A stretch of DNA of 64,000 bases from Paenibacillus amylolyticus (GCF_029689945.1 NZ_CP121451.1:3410001-3474000), one strand, 5' to 3'. Shown: positions 22,188 to 33,197, numbered from the stretch's first letter. The notes: generated by a model from the letters alone, not told the origin. Numbers and translations are program-made.

Positions 22188-22946
22188 ATGCAGCAAATCA
22201 TGCCATTATGTCATGATCCAATTATAGAGATCGAGAAACTATCCTTTTCCTACGGGGACCAGCGAGTGATTGAGAATCTCGATTTTATGGTCCAGGAGCG
22301 GGACTTTGTCGGGATTATTGGTTCCAACGGGGCGGGTAAAACGACATTGCTGCGCATGCTGGTAGGACTTCTCCCTCCTGCACAGGGGGATATCAAACTA
22401 TTCGGACAGTCGATTCGCAGGTTCAAAGATTGGGATCGAATCGGGTACGTGCCACAAAAGAATGCATTTAACCCGTTATTCCCGGCGACCGTTCGTGAAG
22501 TGGTTATGTCCGGCTTGTACAATAACAAAAACATGTTTCGTCGGATGTCTCGCAAATGTCAGCAACAGTGTACGGATGCGATGCAGGTCATGCGAATCGA
22601 GGATCTGGCGAACAAACGTATTGGTCAGTTGTCTGGCGGACAGCAGCAGCGAGTATTTTTGGCACGAGCGCTTATCAATCACCCGGATTTGTTGATTCTG
22701 GATGAACCCACAGTAGGTATTGATGCTGAATCACAAGCCAGTTTTTTTGAACTGATTACGCATATGCATGAACACCACCGCATGACTTTTCTGATGGTCT
22801 CACATGATATGGATCGGATGGAGAGTTATCTGGGTTCTGAAGCTGCGGTAACGAATGGCAAAATTAATTTCCATGTCCGTCATTCGCATGAGTTGCAGGA
22901 TTGTGCTGAAACTAATCTGCAACATACCACAGCACAGGTACGCTAA
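22188..22946 (+). CDS. znuC: ZnuC-like zinc ABC transporter ATPase
   Basis: Cytoplasmic ATPase powering zinc import. Walker A GSNGAGKTT, signature LSGGQQQR, Walker B LLILDEPTVGID and the switch histidine region MVSHD are all present. The ATG at 22188 is favoured by AAAGGCGG just upstream; an in-frame ATG lies at 22152. It is 252 residues and intact, followed by the permease. Confidence 0.92.
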   Translation: MQQIMPLCHDPIIEIEKLSFSYGDQRVIENLDFMVQERDFVGIIGSNGAGKTTLLRMLVGLLPPAQGDIKLFGQSIRRFKDWDRIGYVPQKNAFNPLFPATVREVVMSGLYNNKNMFRRMSRKCQQQCTDAMQVMRIEDLANKRIGQLSGGQQQRVFLARALINHPDLLILDEPTVGIDAESQASFFELITHMHEHHRMTFLMVSHDMDRMESYLGSEAAVTNGKINFHVRHSHELQDCAETNLQHTTAQVR

Positions 22947-22998
22947 CCGCATTTATGGACCATTAGATTAAAGCAAGGCCGAAGGAGTCGTGTTTGTT

Positions 22999-23802
22999 TT
23001 GGAAATATTAATGAGTGATTTTTTTCAGCGTGCGCTGGCGGGTGGTTTGTTAATTGGCATTACTGCGCCGTTGATCGGACTGTTCCTGGTGTTACGGCGA
23101 TTATCCATGATTGGAGACACCTTGTCTCATGTAACGATTGCGGGTGTAGCACTTGGCTTCCTGATTGAAGTGTATCCCATTGCGGTAGGTTTGATATTTG
23201 CCGTGCTTGCTTCATTTGCGATCGAGAAGTTGCGCAAAGCGTACAAGAGTTACGCCGAATTATCGATTGCCATTATCATGTCCGGTGGCGTGGCGCTGGC
23301 TTCCTTGTTCTTCACGCTCGGCAAGGGATATAATGCAGATGTTATGAGTTATTTGTTCGGCAGCATATATACATTAGACGCTACGGATCTGAAGCTGGTA
23401 GGTGTGGTTACGCTGATCGTAGTGATCGTAGTGGCGTTGTTACATAAGGAATTTTTCTTGCTCAGCTTTGAGGAAGATGCGGCAGCGGTCACAGGGTTGC
23501 CTGTGAGAATTCTGAACATGTTAATCACTGTAATGACAGCACTTGTCATTAGCACGGCAATTAAGATTGTTGGTGCGCTTCTGGTGTCTGCGTTATTGAC
23601 CATTCCGGTTGCGGTCAGCCTATTGATGGCCCGAAGTTTCAAATCCGCCATTATTTTGTCCGTGGTGATCGGCGAAATTGCCGTAGTCCTTGGCCTGGTC
23701 GTAGCAGGAGTCTGGAACCTCGCACCTGGAGCAACGATTGTACTATTGCTAATCATGATGCTGATTCTGACGATGATTGGAAAAAAAGGGTTCCGAGCCT
23801 GA
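22999..23802 (+). CDS. znuB: ZnuB-like zinc ABC transporter permease
   Basis: Integral membrane subunit of the ABC-3 family with about eight hydrophobic helices. Family motifs GDTLSHVTIAGVALGF and GALLVSALLTIPVAVS are seen. The start is uncertain: TTG 22999 fits the AAGGAG spacing best, GTG 22990 is very close to it, and ATG 23011 is also possible. Intact. Confidence 0.9.
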   Translation: MEILMSDFFQRALAGGLLIGITAPLIGLFLVLRRLSMIGDTLSHVTIAGVALGFLIEVYPIAVGLIFAVLASFAIEKLRKAYKSYAELSIAIIMSGGVALASLFFTLGKGYNADVMSYLFGSIYTLDATDLKLVGVVTLIVVIVVALLHKEFFLLSFEEDAAAVTGLPVRILNMLITVMTALVISTAIKIVGALLVSALLTIPVAVSLLMARSFKSAIILSVVIGEIAVVLGLVVAGVWNLAPGATIVLLLIMMLILTMIGKKGFRA

Positions 23803-23850
23803 CGACTAAACGAAGAGCACGTGAGCCCAGGGAAGGGAGACATCCGCTTC

Positions 23851-24564
23851 ATGCCTGATGTTAATGTATGGATGGCTTTTGTAGCAGGTTTGGTCTCATT
23901 TATATCACCATGCTGTCTTCCGCTGTATCCATCTTACCTTTCTTATATCACAGGTATGACGGTGCAACAATTGAAGGATGACCGCAATCAGCGCGAAGTC
24001 CGTTTTAAGACCATGACACATACGCTGGCGTTTATTTTGGGCTTCTCGGCTGTATTTTATTCGCTCGGTCTGGGTGCGGGGCTGTTTGGCCAATTTTTCA
24101 ATGATAACCGCCAACTGATTCGGCAATTGTCTGCGATTTTGATTATGCTTATGGGATTATTTTTGCTTGGTGTGTTCAAGCCGCAATTTCTGATGAAGGA
24201 ACGCAAGCTGGATATGAAATGGAAACCAGCAGGATATCTGGGCTCTTTTATATTTGGCATCGGTTTCTCAGCAGGCTGGTCGCCTTGTATTGGCCCCATT
24301 CTAACCGCGATTATTGCAATGGCTGCGAGTGAGCCCACCACCTGGCTGGCACTGATTACAGGTTATACTGCTGGGTTTGCCATCCCGTTTTTTGTATTGG
24401 CCTTTTTCATCGGTTCGACACGCTGGATCTTGCGTTATTCCAACGTGATGATGAAAATTGGAGGCGCATTAATGTTGTTCCTTGGGGTATTACTTTTTAC
24501 AGATCAGATGACCAAAATTACGATCTGGTTGCAGCAGATTACACCAGACTGGATGATCATTTAA
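23851..24564 (+). CDS. ccdA: CcdA-like thiol-disulfide transmembrane protein
   Basis: Polytopic membrane protein carrying reducing equivalents from thioredoxin to extracytoplasmic partners, such as those needed for cytochrome c maturation or spore coat and cortex proteins. Conserved cysteines lie in SPCCLPLYPSY (about residue 22) and SPCIGP (about residue 150). It has six to seven hydrophobic helices and 237 residues. The chosen ATG at 23851 follows a GGGAGA site. It sits 48 bases after znuB, possibly by read-through, though a functional link to zinc is not evident. Confidence 0.88.
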   Translation: MPDVNVWMAFVAGLVSFISPCCLPLYPSYLSYITGMTVQQLKDDRNQREVRFKTMTHTLAFILGFSAVFYSLGLGAGLFGQFFNDNRQLIRQLSAILIMLMGLFLLGVFKPQFLMKERKLDMKWKPAGYLGSFIFGIGFSAGWSPCIGPILTAIIAMAASEPTTWLALITGYTAGFAIPFFVLAFFIGSTRWILRYSNVMMKIGGALMLFLGVLLFTDQMTKITIWLQQITPDWMII

Positions 24565-24601
24565 ACGCATGAACTGCATTTGAATTATTATTATGTACGG
24601 T

Positions 24602-24652
24602 AGCAGGCTACATGAATTCAGAGTTTCTCTGGATCATGTAACCTGCTTTTAA
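24602..24652 (+). terminator. Terminator after ccdA
   Basis: AGCAGGCTACATGA pairs with TCATGTAACCTGCT with one bulged base, then TTTTAAT. Confidence 0.75.
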
Positions 24653-24708
24653 TCGTTTGTTAGGAAAACATATACCAGCATAACATTATGGACAGTCCTG
24701 TTTTTCGT

Positions 24709-25779
24709 TTAGGTGAAGTAATCAATATTGGCTAACGGAAAATGTTCAAAGATGCGTTCTGTAATGAACTCCCGCAATGCATCCTGCTGGTCATCTTTAT
24801 ACACATACTTGTACTGGCCCCAGCGGCCCCATTTCATCTTGCGTTTCTCGATATCCATCTCCAGCTTGGTTTTGGGATAACGCTTCTCAATGGTCGCTTT
24901 GGCTGTTTTGGTAAATCGGTGCTGAATCATCTCAAAGGTAAGATCCTTGGTGGCTTCCTCTGGAAGCGTATCTGCGAGCTTCTGTAAAAGCTCCGAATAC
25001 CCTTCTTCCCAGCCTTCATACCACATAATGGGAGCAATAATGAAGCCCAGCGGATAACCGGCATGTGCGATTTTGCCAGCAGCTTCAATGCGTTCCTCAA
25101 ATCTGGAGGTAGCCGGTTCAAAGTTTTTGATGACATAATCCGAATTGACGCTAAACCGAATACGGGTGTGACCGTTATGCTTAATGTTCAGCAACGGATC
25201 AACGTGATGATATTTCGTTACGAAGCGCAAGCGCCCATATTCTTCTTCCGCCATAAAGCGGATTAAGTCACTTAAATTTTCCGTGATATGCTCGAGTCCT
25301 ACCGGATCAGACGTACATGCGGCTTCAAATCGTGTGATTTCAGGCGCGCGTTCTTCGATGTATCCTTTTGCAGCCTGAATGATTTCCTCTGTATTTACGT
25401 AGACACGGACATAAGGTTTGGCGCCAAGTGTAGTCTGAAGATAACAATAATGGCAATGTCCCATACAGCCTGTTGAGATGGGAATGGCATATTCCGCTGA
25501 AGGTTTCGACTGGTCGAACTTGAGTGTTTTGCGTACACCGACGACCAGAGTACGCTTCGCCATGCGGTACTTTTCCTGTTCGGTCTCACCGGGCAGGTTG
25601 GTGATTCGGTTATGAGATGTGGTCATCTGATAAGGGATATTTTTGGATGTTACCCATTCCATTATCCGTTTGCCTTTATCATATTCCAATGCACCGGGTT
25701 CAAAATACACCAAATCGGGAATAAAGGGTTTAGTGCCTTTTGCTTTGCGAACTGGTGGTGAGGCTACACTTGTACTCAC
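24709..25779 (-). CDS. splB: Spore photoproduct lyase (radical SAM)
   Basis: Repairs the spore-specific thymine dimer during germination without light. The cluster motif is CMGHCHYC (CX3CX2C) about 110 residues in, as in known SplB enzymes. It is 356 residues and intact, slightly longer at the N-terminus than the B. subtilis enzyme. It is transcribed opposite to its neighbours and divergently from mntR. Forespore-specific (sigma-G) expression is expected from the family; I did not find a convincing sigma-G promoter. Confidence 0.95.
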   Translation of the reverse strand: MSTSVASPPVRKAKGTKPFIPDLVYFEPGALEYDKGKRIMEWVTSKNIPYQMTTSHNRITNLPGETEQEKYRMAKRTLVVGVRKTLKFDQSKPSAEYAIPISTGCMGHCHYCYLQTTLGAKPYVRVYVNTEEIIQAAKGYIEERAPEITRFEAACTSDPVGLEHITENLSDLIRFMAEEEYGRLRFVTKYHHVDPLLNIKHNGHTRIRFSVNSDYVIKNFEPATSRFEERIEAAGKIAHAGYPLGFIIAPIMWYEGWEEGYSELLQKLADTLPEEATKDLTFEMIQHRFTKTAKATIEKRYPKTKLEMDIEKRKMKWGRWGQYKYVYKDDQQDALREFITERIFEHFPLANIDYFT

Positions 25780-25968
25780 GAAATCACTCCTTTCGATGCG
25801 GAACTAAACTTAGTTTGCCTCGTTAGGGTAAAAGTCACGCCTGCCAATTACTTGTGCAACAACGTGATACGAACGGTGCAGGACTTGCCAATGCGTATTG
25901 ATAACATGTATCATTATAAGATAGGGACCAGGCACGATAGGGCCGGTCAGAGAGAAAGAGGGAAGCAG

Positions 25969-26397
25969 ATGCCAACGCCCAGTATGGAAGATTATTTGGA
26001 GCGTATATACAAATTAATTGATGAAAAGGGCTATGCTCGTGTGTCTGATATAGCTGAAGGACTGGAAGTACATCCTTCATCGGTGACGAAGATGATCCAA
26101 AAGCTGGACAAAGACGAGTACCTGATCTATGAGAAGTACCGCGGACTGGTGCTTACACCAAAAGGCAAAAAGATGGGCAAACGTTTGATGGAGCGCCATC
26201 ATCTGCTTGAACAATTTTTGACAACGATTGGTGTTCAGGAAGAAAATATCTACAACGATGTTGAAGGCATTGAACATCACCTGAGCTGGGACTCCATTAC
26301 GTGTATTGAGTCTTTGGTTGAATACTTCCGTCAAGATGAGAGCCGATTGCGTGACCTCAAAAGCCTTCAGGACGTTATGAGTAATACGGAGTCTTAA
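25969..26397 (+). CDS. mntR: MntR, manganese-responsive DtxR-family regulator
   Basis: Manganese-sensing repressor of Mn importers and activator of Mn efflux. Counting from ATG 25969, every known B. subtilis MntR metal ligand is conserved at the same number: D8, E11, H77, E99, E102 and H103. This strongly supports both the start and Mn specificity. N-terminal winged helix: [23 protein letters not shown]. It is 142 residues and intact. It corresponds to B. subtilis yqhN and begins the conserved yqh block. Confidence 0.96.
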   Translation: MPTPSMEDYLERIYKLIDEKGYARVSDIAEGLEVHPSSVTKMIQKLDKDEYLIYEKYRGLVLTPKGKKMGKRLMERHHLLEQFLTTIGVQEENIYNDVEGIEHHLSWDSITCIESLVEYFRQDESRLRDLKSLQDVMSNTES

Positions 26398-26457
26398 GGT
26401 TTCTTTCAGTATTGGAATATAACATGGTGTTATACAATGAACCGTATCCTGTGATCA

Positions 26458-26499
26458 AAGGATGCTTCTTGCCGTTTTAATGGCAGGAAGCATTTTTTT
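26458..26499 (+). terminator. Terminator after mntR
   Basis: GATGCTTC..GCC pairs with GGC..GAAGCAT, followed by TTTTTTTG. Confidence 0.85.
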
Positions 26500-26612
26500 G
26501 TTTGGATTGACACCATAATTTGGTGATTATCGCAACTTAACGCATGGTTGAAGCGTCTATTAAACTAGTAGAATTTACCGCAAATTTATAATGATTTTGG
26601 AGGACTGCACTA

Positions 26613-28222
26613 ATGAATGTTCGTAAAGGATTGATGCTGCTGCTCATTTTTGTACTTGGATTACAGACAGCAGGCATGACGGCACAAGGACCGGGCAGAA
26701 GGAAATCGCTATTTTCCTGGACGGCAACCGCTTGGAATCGGATGTATCACCATACATCTTGCCCAAAGTAAATGTAACGATGGTACCTCTGCGTGTCATC
26801 AGCGAAGGACTGGGTGCTTCTGTGCTATGGTCACAAGCTACTCGTACCGTGACCATTCAGAAATCCGATTCGGTCATCACAATGACAAGCGGACGCCAGC
26901 AGGCTACAGTGGATAACGCTATAGTTGGTCTGGATGCATCAGTAGAATTAAAGCAAGGTCGGGTCATGGTACCCATTCGTTTTGTCAGTGAGAACCTGGG
27001 CATTCGGGTGAATTGGAATCAGGCAGCCCAAACCATTGATCTGTACACAGGCGATGAATCAATACCAACTCCTGAACCAACCCCGGCAACCCCGGCGGAG
27101 CCTGGAGGCACGGGAACTGTACCAGCATCTGAAGAGATGCGGGGAGCCTGGATCTCCACTGTGAACGGAGACTGGCCTTCATCCGGAGCCAAGGGAAATG
27201 TAGAGAAGCAGAAGCAGGAGTACACGAAACAGTTGGATACATTACAAGGTATGGGCATTAATGCCGTATTTGTTCAAGTGAGAGCCAATGGGGATGCCAT
27301 CTACCCTTCAGGTCTGGTACCTTGGAACAGTGTGCTGACAGGAACACAGGGTAAAGATCCAGGTTATGATCCTCTTGCGTTCATGATCGAAGAAGCACAC
27401 AAACGTGGCTTGGAGTTCCACGCCTGGTTCAATCCGTTTAGAGCAACGAATTCGGCGAGTACATCCAATCTGGCTGCAAATCACATTTCCAAGCTTCACC
27501 CAGACTGGATTGTGAATGCATCCGGTAAAATGTACATTAACCCGGGTATCCCGGAAGCCAGACAGCACATTATCGATACAATCATGGAAGTGGTCAATCA
27601 ATATGATATTGATGGTGTGCATCTGGATGATTATTTCTATCCTTCCAATGTGACCTTTAATGATGATGCAGCCTTCAAAACCTATAACACATTGAATACG
27701 AAAGACCGCGCCGAGTGGCGTCGGGATAATATTAATCAGTTCGTCAAGCAGCTTGGACAGAGCATTCACCGCGTGAAAGCTAACGTTGAATATGGAATTA
27801 GTCCATTTGGTGTATGGCGTAACAAATCCGTTGATCTGACCGGCTCTGATACCAAAGCTGGAGTAACCGCGTATGACAGCATGAATGCAGATGTGCGGAC
27901 ATGGATTAAACAGGAATGGATCGACTATGTCGCTCCTCAGGTGTATTGGAGTATGACACTAAGCGCAGCTCGATACGACAAAGTTGTGGACTGGTGGGCG
28001 AATGAAGTGGCTAACACGAATGTAAAATTGTATATCGGCCACTCTCCTTATAAGCTGGGTACGCCGGAGATTGGCTGGCAGACATCACAGGAAATCATCG
28101 ATCAGCTCAACTATAACCAAAAGTATGATTCGGTCAAAGGAGATATTTTCTTTAGTTCACAGTACCTGACGAAGAACCCTCTCGGCTTGATTGCCAAATT
28201 AAAAGCCTACTATGGTCTGTAA
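26613..28222 (+). CDS. Secreted GHL10/DUF187 glycoside-hydrolase-like protein with copper-amine-oxidase-N-like domain, one frameshift
   Basis: Likely exported wall-active protein. Start ATG 26613 follows GGAGG. A signal peptide (KGLMLLLIFVLGLQTAG) leads into a copper amine oxidase N-terminal-like domain (MVPLRVISEGLGA and MVPIRFVSENLG, about residues 45-145), a Pro/Thr linker, then a YngK-like GHL10 domain (MRGAWISTVNGDWP, FHAWFNPFRA, DGVHLDDYFYP). The frame breaks near 26693, where one missing G restores GPGQKEIAIFLDG. YngK-type proteins are thought to act on peptidoglycan-related glycans, but the substrate is unproven. It interrupts the usual mntR-yqhO order. Confidence 0.86.
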
Positions 28223-28249
28223 CACATTTTAACAACATAGTAATAAGAC

Positions 28250-28306
28250 AAACCCCTGTTCTCATAGAGTGGCAGTAGAAATGTGCTGCCTGGAGAACGG
28301 GGGTTT
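28250..28306 (+). other. Hairpin over the yqhO ribosome-binding region
   Basis: AAACCCC.GTTCTC pairs with GAGAAC.GGGGTTT; an inner GGCAG/CTGCC stem extends it. The right arm carries the G-rich stretch that would serve yqhO translation and is followed only by TTTT. It may be the GHL10 gene terminator and also limit yqhO translation. Confidence 0.6.
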
Positions 28307-28311
28307 TGGTG

Positions 28312-29313
28312 ATGTTAATTAACGCGGTATTTGAAGGTGGAGGTGTCAAGGGAATTTCGCTTGCGGGCGCTGTGCAGGGTGCTCAAGATTGCGGCATTCA
28401 GTTCAATCGGGTGGCTGGCACGTCATCCGGCTCCATTGTAGCTGCGCTGCTAGCGGCAGGGTACCGGGCCGAAGAGATGAAAGACATTATTGAGAATACA
28501 CCTTTTGTTTCACTGCTGCGTCGTTCCCCCATATTTAATACCCGATGGATCGGACCCGCAGCAAGGCTGTTCTTGAAAAAAGGACTGTATTCGGGTGAAG
28601 CGCTTGAATCATGGATCCGCAGGATGCTGGCACAGAAAGGGATTCGCACATTCGCTGACTTGCCGCAAGGCAAGTTGCTTATTACCGCATCCGATATATC
28701 CAATGGAACCATTCTGGTGCTGCCGGACGATATTCGGCGGTTCGGTATTGATCCTGCCAAGCTGGATGTGGCAAAAGCGGTACGCATGAGTTGCAGTATC
28801 CCGTATTTTTTCGATCCGGTCGTCATACGCAAATCCCCCGTATTTTCCAAAGGCCTTCCTTTTCAAGATCAATTCGTATATGTAGTCGATGGTGGATTGC
28901 TTAGCAATTTTCCACTGTGGCTCTTCGATGGTGATCGCTCAGAACGAGGGGGAGACGTTATTCCGGTTGTCGGTTTCAAAATGGTAGGAAAGACGGAAGT
29001 GGAACCTGCCCGGATTAAAGGTCCGCTAAGCATGCTTCAGGCTCTTGTGGAGACGATGCTCACAGCCCATGATGAACGTTACATCGAACAGATCAACCGA
29101 TTTCGTACAGTGAAGATACCAACGCTTGGCATTAAGCCGACACAATTTCATTTAACGTTACAGGACAGCACCGCCTTATATCGATCAGGTGTTACCGCAG
29201 GCAGCGAATTTTTCAACGGGTGGAATACGAAAACGTATGATGAACAGCTGGACAAACAAAGAAAAGAATTGCGCAAGAAACAAACCGAAGCTCCACCTTT
29301 GATTCCTGTATAA
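28312..29313 (+). CDS. yqhO: Patatin-like phospholipase family protein (YqhO-like)
   Basis: Predicted serine lipid acyl hydrolase. The patatin hallmarks are present: oxyanion loop GGGVKG (residues about 9-14), nucleophile elbow GTSSGS and the Asp of the Ser-Asp dyad in VVDGGLLSNFP. There is no signal peptide. ATG 28312 is preferred over TTG 28306. It is intact, 333 residues. It holds the place of yqhO downstream of mntR in Bacillus. The natural substrate is unknown. Confidence 0.88.
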   Translation: MLINAVFEGGGVKGISLAGAVQGAQDCGIQFNRVAGTSSGSIVAALLAAGYRAEEMKDIIENTPFVSLLRRSPIFNTRWIGPAARLFLKKGLYSGEALESWIRRMLAQKGIRTFADLPQGKLLITASDISNGTILVLPDDIRRFGIDPAKLDVAKAVRMSCSIPYFFDPVVIRKSPVFSKGLPFQDQFVYVVDGGLLSNFPLWLFDGDRSERGGDVIPVVGFKMVGKTEVEPARIKGPLSMLQALVETMLTAHDERYIEQINRFRTVKIPTLGIKPTQFHLTLQDSTALYRSGVTAGSEFFNGWNTKTYDEQLDKQRKELRKKQTEAPPLIPV

Positions 29314-29318
29314 ACGTG

Positions 29319-29357
29319 AAAAAAGCAATTCTCCGCGTGCCGGAAGAATTGCTTTTT
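29319..29357. terminator. Bidirectional terminator between yqhO and yqhP
   Basis: Perfect 13-bp stem AAAAAGCAATTCT/AGAATTGCTTTTT between convergent genes. Confidence 0.85.
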
Positions 29358-29373
29358 GTCTATTCAGTGATTA

Positions 29374-29707
29374 TTAGTGAAATTTCGGTATATCTTCATC
29401 GCTTTTACCTTTTTGTCCCTGAATCACCTGGAAAGGATAATCCTTGCGTTTCTTTGAAGAGCCGCTGCTTTTTCTGGCACTGGACTGTGCATTGACTTTC
29501 GCCATGGTTCGAGCTGATGGTTTGATCTTTGGTGATTTGGCTTTGCTTGCCCAGCGACGAGGCGGATATTTGTACAGCAGGAATACAGCTCCGAACACGA
29601 CCAGAGGAATAATGATCCTGGATGGACTGGCATTTCCCAGCCAAGTCAAGACCCCAACAGCAGCTGAGTGCGATGAACGTCCAAAATAAGATTGCCTGCT
29701 TGTTCAT
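29374..29707 (-). CDS. yqhP: YqhP-like small membrane protein, probable frameshift
   Basis: Small protein of unknown function. It starts at 29707 behind AAAGGG with a hydrophobic helix (MNKQAILFWTFIALS). The frame then breaks near 29655 and continues as LTWLGNASPSRIIIPLVVFGAVFLLYKYPP, a second helix, and a basic, Ser/Lys-rich cytoplasmic tail ending PFQVIQGQKGKSDEDIPKFH. The joined length is about 111 residues. Here the repair needs one base removed or two added. Position between yqhO and yqhQ matches B. subtilis yqhP. It lies downstream of yqhQ on the same strand. Confidence 0.65.
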
Positions 29708-29712
29708 ATCAT

Positions 29713-30703
29713 TCACCCTTTCACAGGATCAAGTGTTGCAACAGGTACGTCTGATGTAGCAGAGACATTGGCAAGTTTGGCATCCAACTCACGCATGCGG
29801 TTAAACGAAGCAATGGATACTTCTACCTGTTCGTTGGTCGGTTCTTTTGTTGTGAGCAATTGCAGCCACAATCCGGGATAGCCGAGATAACGCAGTACAG
29901 GAATATCACGCACCGAATTCGTGAGCTTTAACAGTTCAAAAGAGATGCCAAGCACAACCGGCAATAATAACAGACGCTGCCCATACGTTCCCAGAGGTTA
30001 TCGTACGTGAAGAGGGAGTATAGGAACACTCCAATAATGACAGTCAACATAATGAAACTGCTTCCGCAGCGATAGTGCAGCCGGCTGTACTTTTGCACGT
30101 TCTCCGGTGTCAGTTCTTCACCAGCTTCATGTGCACTGATGACTTTGTGCTCTGCTCCATGATACTGGAAGAGACGTTTGATCATCGGCGTCTGTGAGAT
30201 TAACCACAGGTAGGCCAGTAACAGGATCAGCTTAATGCCGCCTTCCAGTAAATTATGCAAAAACTGATTGTCGAATGCATTTTTGAATAGAAAATTCTCG
30301 ATAACAACAGGAAGCAATGTGAGCACCACTTTACCAAAAAGGAATGAAAGGATGGCTACGGCGGTTACACCAATAATCATGCTAAGGCTCCAGCCTGAAC
30401 CTTCTTCTCTTTTTGCTTGGCTTTCTCTTCCGGTTCCAGTTCATCATCAGCATAGGCGTCAGCAGAATAATTGAGATGTCTGCTGCCTTTGACACTTGAA
30501 TCTATAATGCTGACAATTCCGCGCAATAAAGGAATCCGCCGCAATTTCGTGACCCAGGACTTGTCTTGCTTGGGAACTTCCAGATACGTAATTTCGCCGT
30601 CTTTTCTACGAACAGCTGTAACGTTGACATGTTTCCCACCGAACATTACGCCTTCAATGACAGCTTGCCCCCCATAGCTGACAGGCTTGGATTGTTGAGG
30701 CAA
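29713..30703 (-). CDS. yqhQ: YqhQ, DUF1385 integral membrane protein, two frameshifts
   Basis: Conserved polytopic membrane protein of unknown function. The N-terminus has YGGQAVIEGVMFGGKHVN, the middle the family motif YHGAEHKVI and an E-x9-YSRLHYRCGSSF block, and the C-terminus several helices. Two one-base losses break the frame: near 30386 (C-run, restoring AGALSMIIGVT) and near 29980 (G-run, restoring RMGQRLLLLPVV). TTG 30703 is preferred because GTG 30712 abuts the GGAAGG site. Joined length about 330 residues. Confidence 0.88.
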
Positions 30704-30917
30704 ATTATTCACCTTCCTATTCTGTTCTAGGCCTTCGGAATCAAAGGCAGTTTAATAACCCTATTGTATCGAATTTCAAGCGCAATTTCTAGTTTGTGAG
30801 TCAATCCTTGAAGGATGTTGTTAAGATTGTCCTGTTTTGAACATACTACCTCCTAGAATCAGACAGAAAATCCGAGGCATAGTAAGGGATTAACAACTGA
30901 AATGAAGGAGAATATCG

Positions 30918-31495
30918 ATGACAGAACGCAAGCATGAAGTTACATCACCTCACGAAGGTCAACCTCCGAAAGAACGGCAGCAAAAAGACAGGGGCAGGCG
31001 CCCAACCCAGAGGCAAGGTCAAGCTCATTACTACACGAATCCATTTTCCTTTGCGTTAGAGCTTGGCTTCTTCGCCGGTTTTATATGGGGTGGGATACAC
31101 TGGCTATTCTACCTGTTGCATTTTACGATTGTACCTGTCGGATTTTTGGCCGAGCCTTTTTTAAACATCAATATATATATACCGCAGCAGGACATTTGAC
31201 AGGATGGCTGTTTTTTATCGTTTTTTCCATCTTGGCATCCTTGCTCTATACGTTCACGATCAGAAAACTGAAAGGGCCTATACCCGGCATGGTGTATGGA
31301 ATCGTCTGGTGGATCATTCTCTTCGTGCTGGTCGGACCAAAACTGGGGATGATGAAGCCTTTGAACGGTTTAACGTGGGATTCGATCTTCACGGAACTCT
31401 GTTTCTTTTTGCTATGGGGGCTGTTCATTGGATACACGGTAGCCATGGAGTACACGGATGAACGCAAACGTGAGCCGGAGCAAGCAGGGGCATAG
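30918..31495 (+). CDS. yqhR: YqhR-like membrane protein, one frameshift
   Basis: Membrane protein of unknown function with a charged N-terminal tail (residues 1-38) and four predicted helices. ATG 30918 follows GAAGGAGAA. The frame breaks near 31160: a T-run of six where seven gives AEPFFKHQYIYTAAGHLTGW. The second segment runs to 31495 and ends in a charged tail (TDERKREPEQAGA). Its place before aroQ matches B. subtilis yqhR. About 192 residues joined. Confidence 0.82.
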
Positions 31496-31571
31496 CGCAA
31501 AAAAGCTTCTCAATCCGGCAATGGCTGTGTTAAAATAGCAGATGGTTATTTGCAGAGAGGGTGGAGCAGCG

Positions 31572-32015
31572 ATGAAACGAATTATTGTGATCAATGGTCC
31601 GAACCTGAACATGCTTGGTGTACGCGAACCAGGCATCTATGGAACGCTTAGTCTGAAGGATATTGAGGACAAAATTCGCAGACAGGCTGATGAACTTGGC
31701 GTCTCCATCGCTTTTTATCAATCGAACCATGAAGGGGACATCATTGACCGCATTCATAAAGCGATGGGTGAGGCAGACGGAATAATACTGAATGCCGGAG
31801 CATTTACCCATTATAGCTATGCTATCCGTGATGCAATCAATGCTGTAAAAGTCCCTACGGTTGAAGTACATCTATCCAACATTCATGCACGAGAAGCGTT
31901 CAGACATCATTCAGTGATTGCAGCGGAAACAATCGGGCAGATTGCCGGATTTGGCGAAGTAAGCTATGAACTGGGATTGCTGGCTCTTGTGCGTCATCTG
32001 GACAAACAAACCTGA
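31572..32015 (+). CDS. aroQ: 3-dehydroquinate dehydratase, type II
   Basis: Third step of the shikimate pathway: 3-dehydroquinate to 3-dehydroshikimate. Type II signature INGPNLNMLGVREPGIYG at the N-terminus contains the catalytic tyrosine; NAGAFTHYSYAIRDA and VEVHLSNIHARE follow with the catalytic histidine region. ATG 31572 is chosen behind GAGAGGGTGG. It is 147 residues and intact. Confidence 0.96.
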   Translation: MKRIIVINGPNLNMLGVREPGIYGTLSLKDIEDKIRRQADELGVSIAFYQSNHEGDIIDRIHKAMGEADGIILNAGAFTHYSYAIRDAINAVKVPTVEVHLSNIHAREAFRHHSVIAAETIGQIAGFGEVSYELGLLALVRHLDKQT

Positions 32016-32054
32016 GCCGGGAACCCGGGAATGTGAGAGAAAGAAGGGTTACCG

Positions 32055-33128
32055 ATGGAAAACAAACGAGTAAATAAGTTGCGTGAAGCCATGCGTGAGC
32101 GTGAACTCAGAGCAATGCTGATTACAAACCCGATTAACCGTCGTTATATGACGGGGTTTACAGGCTCGGCGGGATATGTGCTGATTACGGAACAGGATGC
32201 CTTCTTGTTGACTGATTTCCGTTACATGGCTCAAGCGCCTCAGCAAGCCAAAGGATTCACCGTTGTGGAGCATGGAGCCAAACCGATGGATACGGTGCGC
32301 GAACTGCTTGCGTCCGCGAATATCAAAGAAGTTGGCTTTGAGCAGGATAGTGTTACATTCGGCACGCATTCCGCATATGCTGAAGCACTTCAGTCTATTG
32401 AACTGAAAGCTGTATCCGGGCTCGTGGAACAACTTCGCATGTTCAAGGATGAAGACGAGATCGCAGTCATGCAGAGAGCAGCAGATCTGGCAGATGCCAC
32501 GTTCAGCCACGTTTTGCAGTTTGCAAAACCAGGCATGACGGAGCGTGAAGTGGATCTGGAGATGGAGTTCTTCATGCGCAAACATGGAGCAACATCCTCT
32601 TCGTTTGACACGATTGTAGCATCGGGTGAACGTTCTGCTATGCCTCACGGTGTAGCGAGCAGCAAGGTCATCGGACAGAATGAGTTAATTACATTTGACT
32701 TTGGAGCACTTTTGGACGGATACTGTTCAGATCTGACACGTACCATTGCAACAGGTACACCTGTACCTGAACTGCGCAAAATTTATGACATTGTACTGGA
32801 AGCTCAGTTACATACGCTGGAGAACCTGAAACCGGGCATGACCGGACGGGAAGCAGATGCATTGGCTCGTGATATCATTGCAGGTCACGGATATGGAGAT
32901 CAATTTGGACACAGCACAGGCCACGGTCTGGGCATGGAAGTTCACGAAGCTCCTCGCTTGTCCAAGCTTAGCGACGATGTATTGAAACCGGGTATGGTTG
33001 TTACCGTTGAACCGGGTATATATATTGACGGGCTTGGCGGCGTACGTATCGAGGATGACGTGGTGATTACCGAGACGGGTATTCATATTCTCACGAAGTC
33101 GGACAAGAAGTTCACCGTAATCGGCTAA
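32055..33128 (+). CDS. yqhT: Xaa-Pro aminopeptidase/dipeptidase, M24 family (YqhT-like)
   Basis: Cytoplasmic metallopeptidase removing residues next to proline. Creatinase-like N-terminal domain, then a pita-bread fold with the two-metal ligands visible: Asp in [18 protein letters not shown], His in [14 protein letters not shown], Glu in TVEPGIY and Glu in VRIEDDVV. It is 357 residues and intact. It lies between aroQ and efp as in Bacillus; M24 peptidases commonly neighbour efp. Confidence 0.93.
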   Translation: MENKRVNKLREAMRERELRAMLITNPINRRYMTGFTGSAGYVLITEQDAFLLTDFRYMAQAPQQAKGFTVVEHGAKPMDTVRELLASANIKEVGFEQDSVTFGTHSAYAEALQSIELKAVSGLVEQLRMFKDEDEIAVMQRAADLADATFSHVLQFAKPGMTEREVDLEMEFFMRKHGATSSSFDTIVASGERSAMPHGVASSKVIGQNELITFDFGALLDGYCSDLTRTIATGTPVPELRKIYDIVLEAQLHTLENLKPGMTGREADALARDIIAGHGYGDQFGHSTGHGLGMEVHEAPRLSKLSDDVLKPGMVVTVEPGIYIDGLGGVRIEDDVVITETGIHILTKSDKKFTVIG

Positions 33129-33197
33129 ATTACAGCCACAGGGATATACGACGATTTTTAATATATTATTTAAATTGAAGATATGAAATTCACCTTA

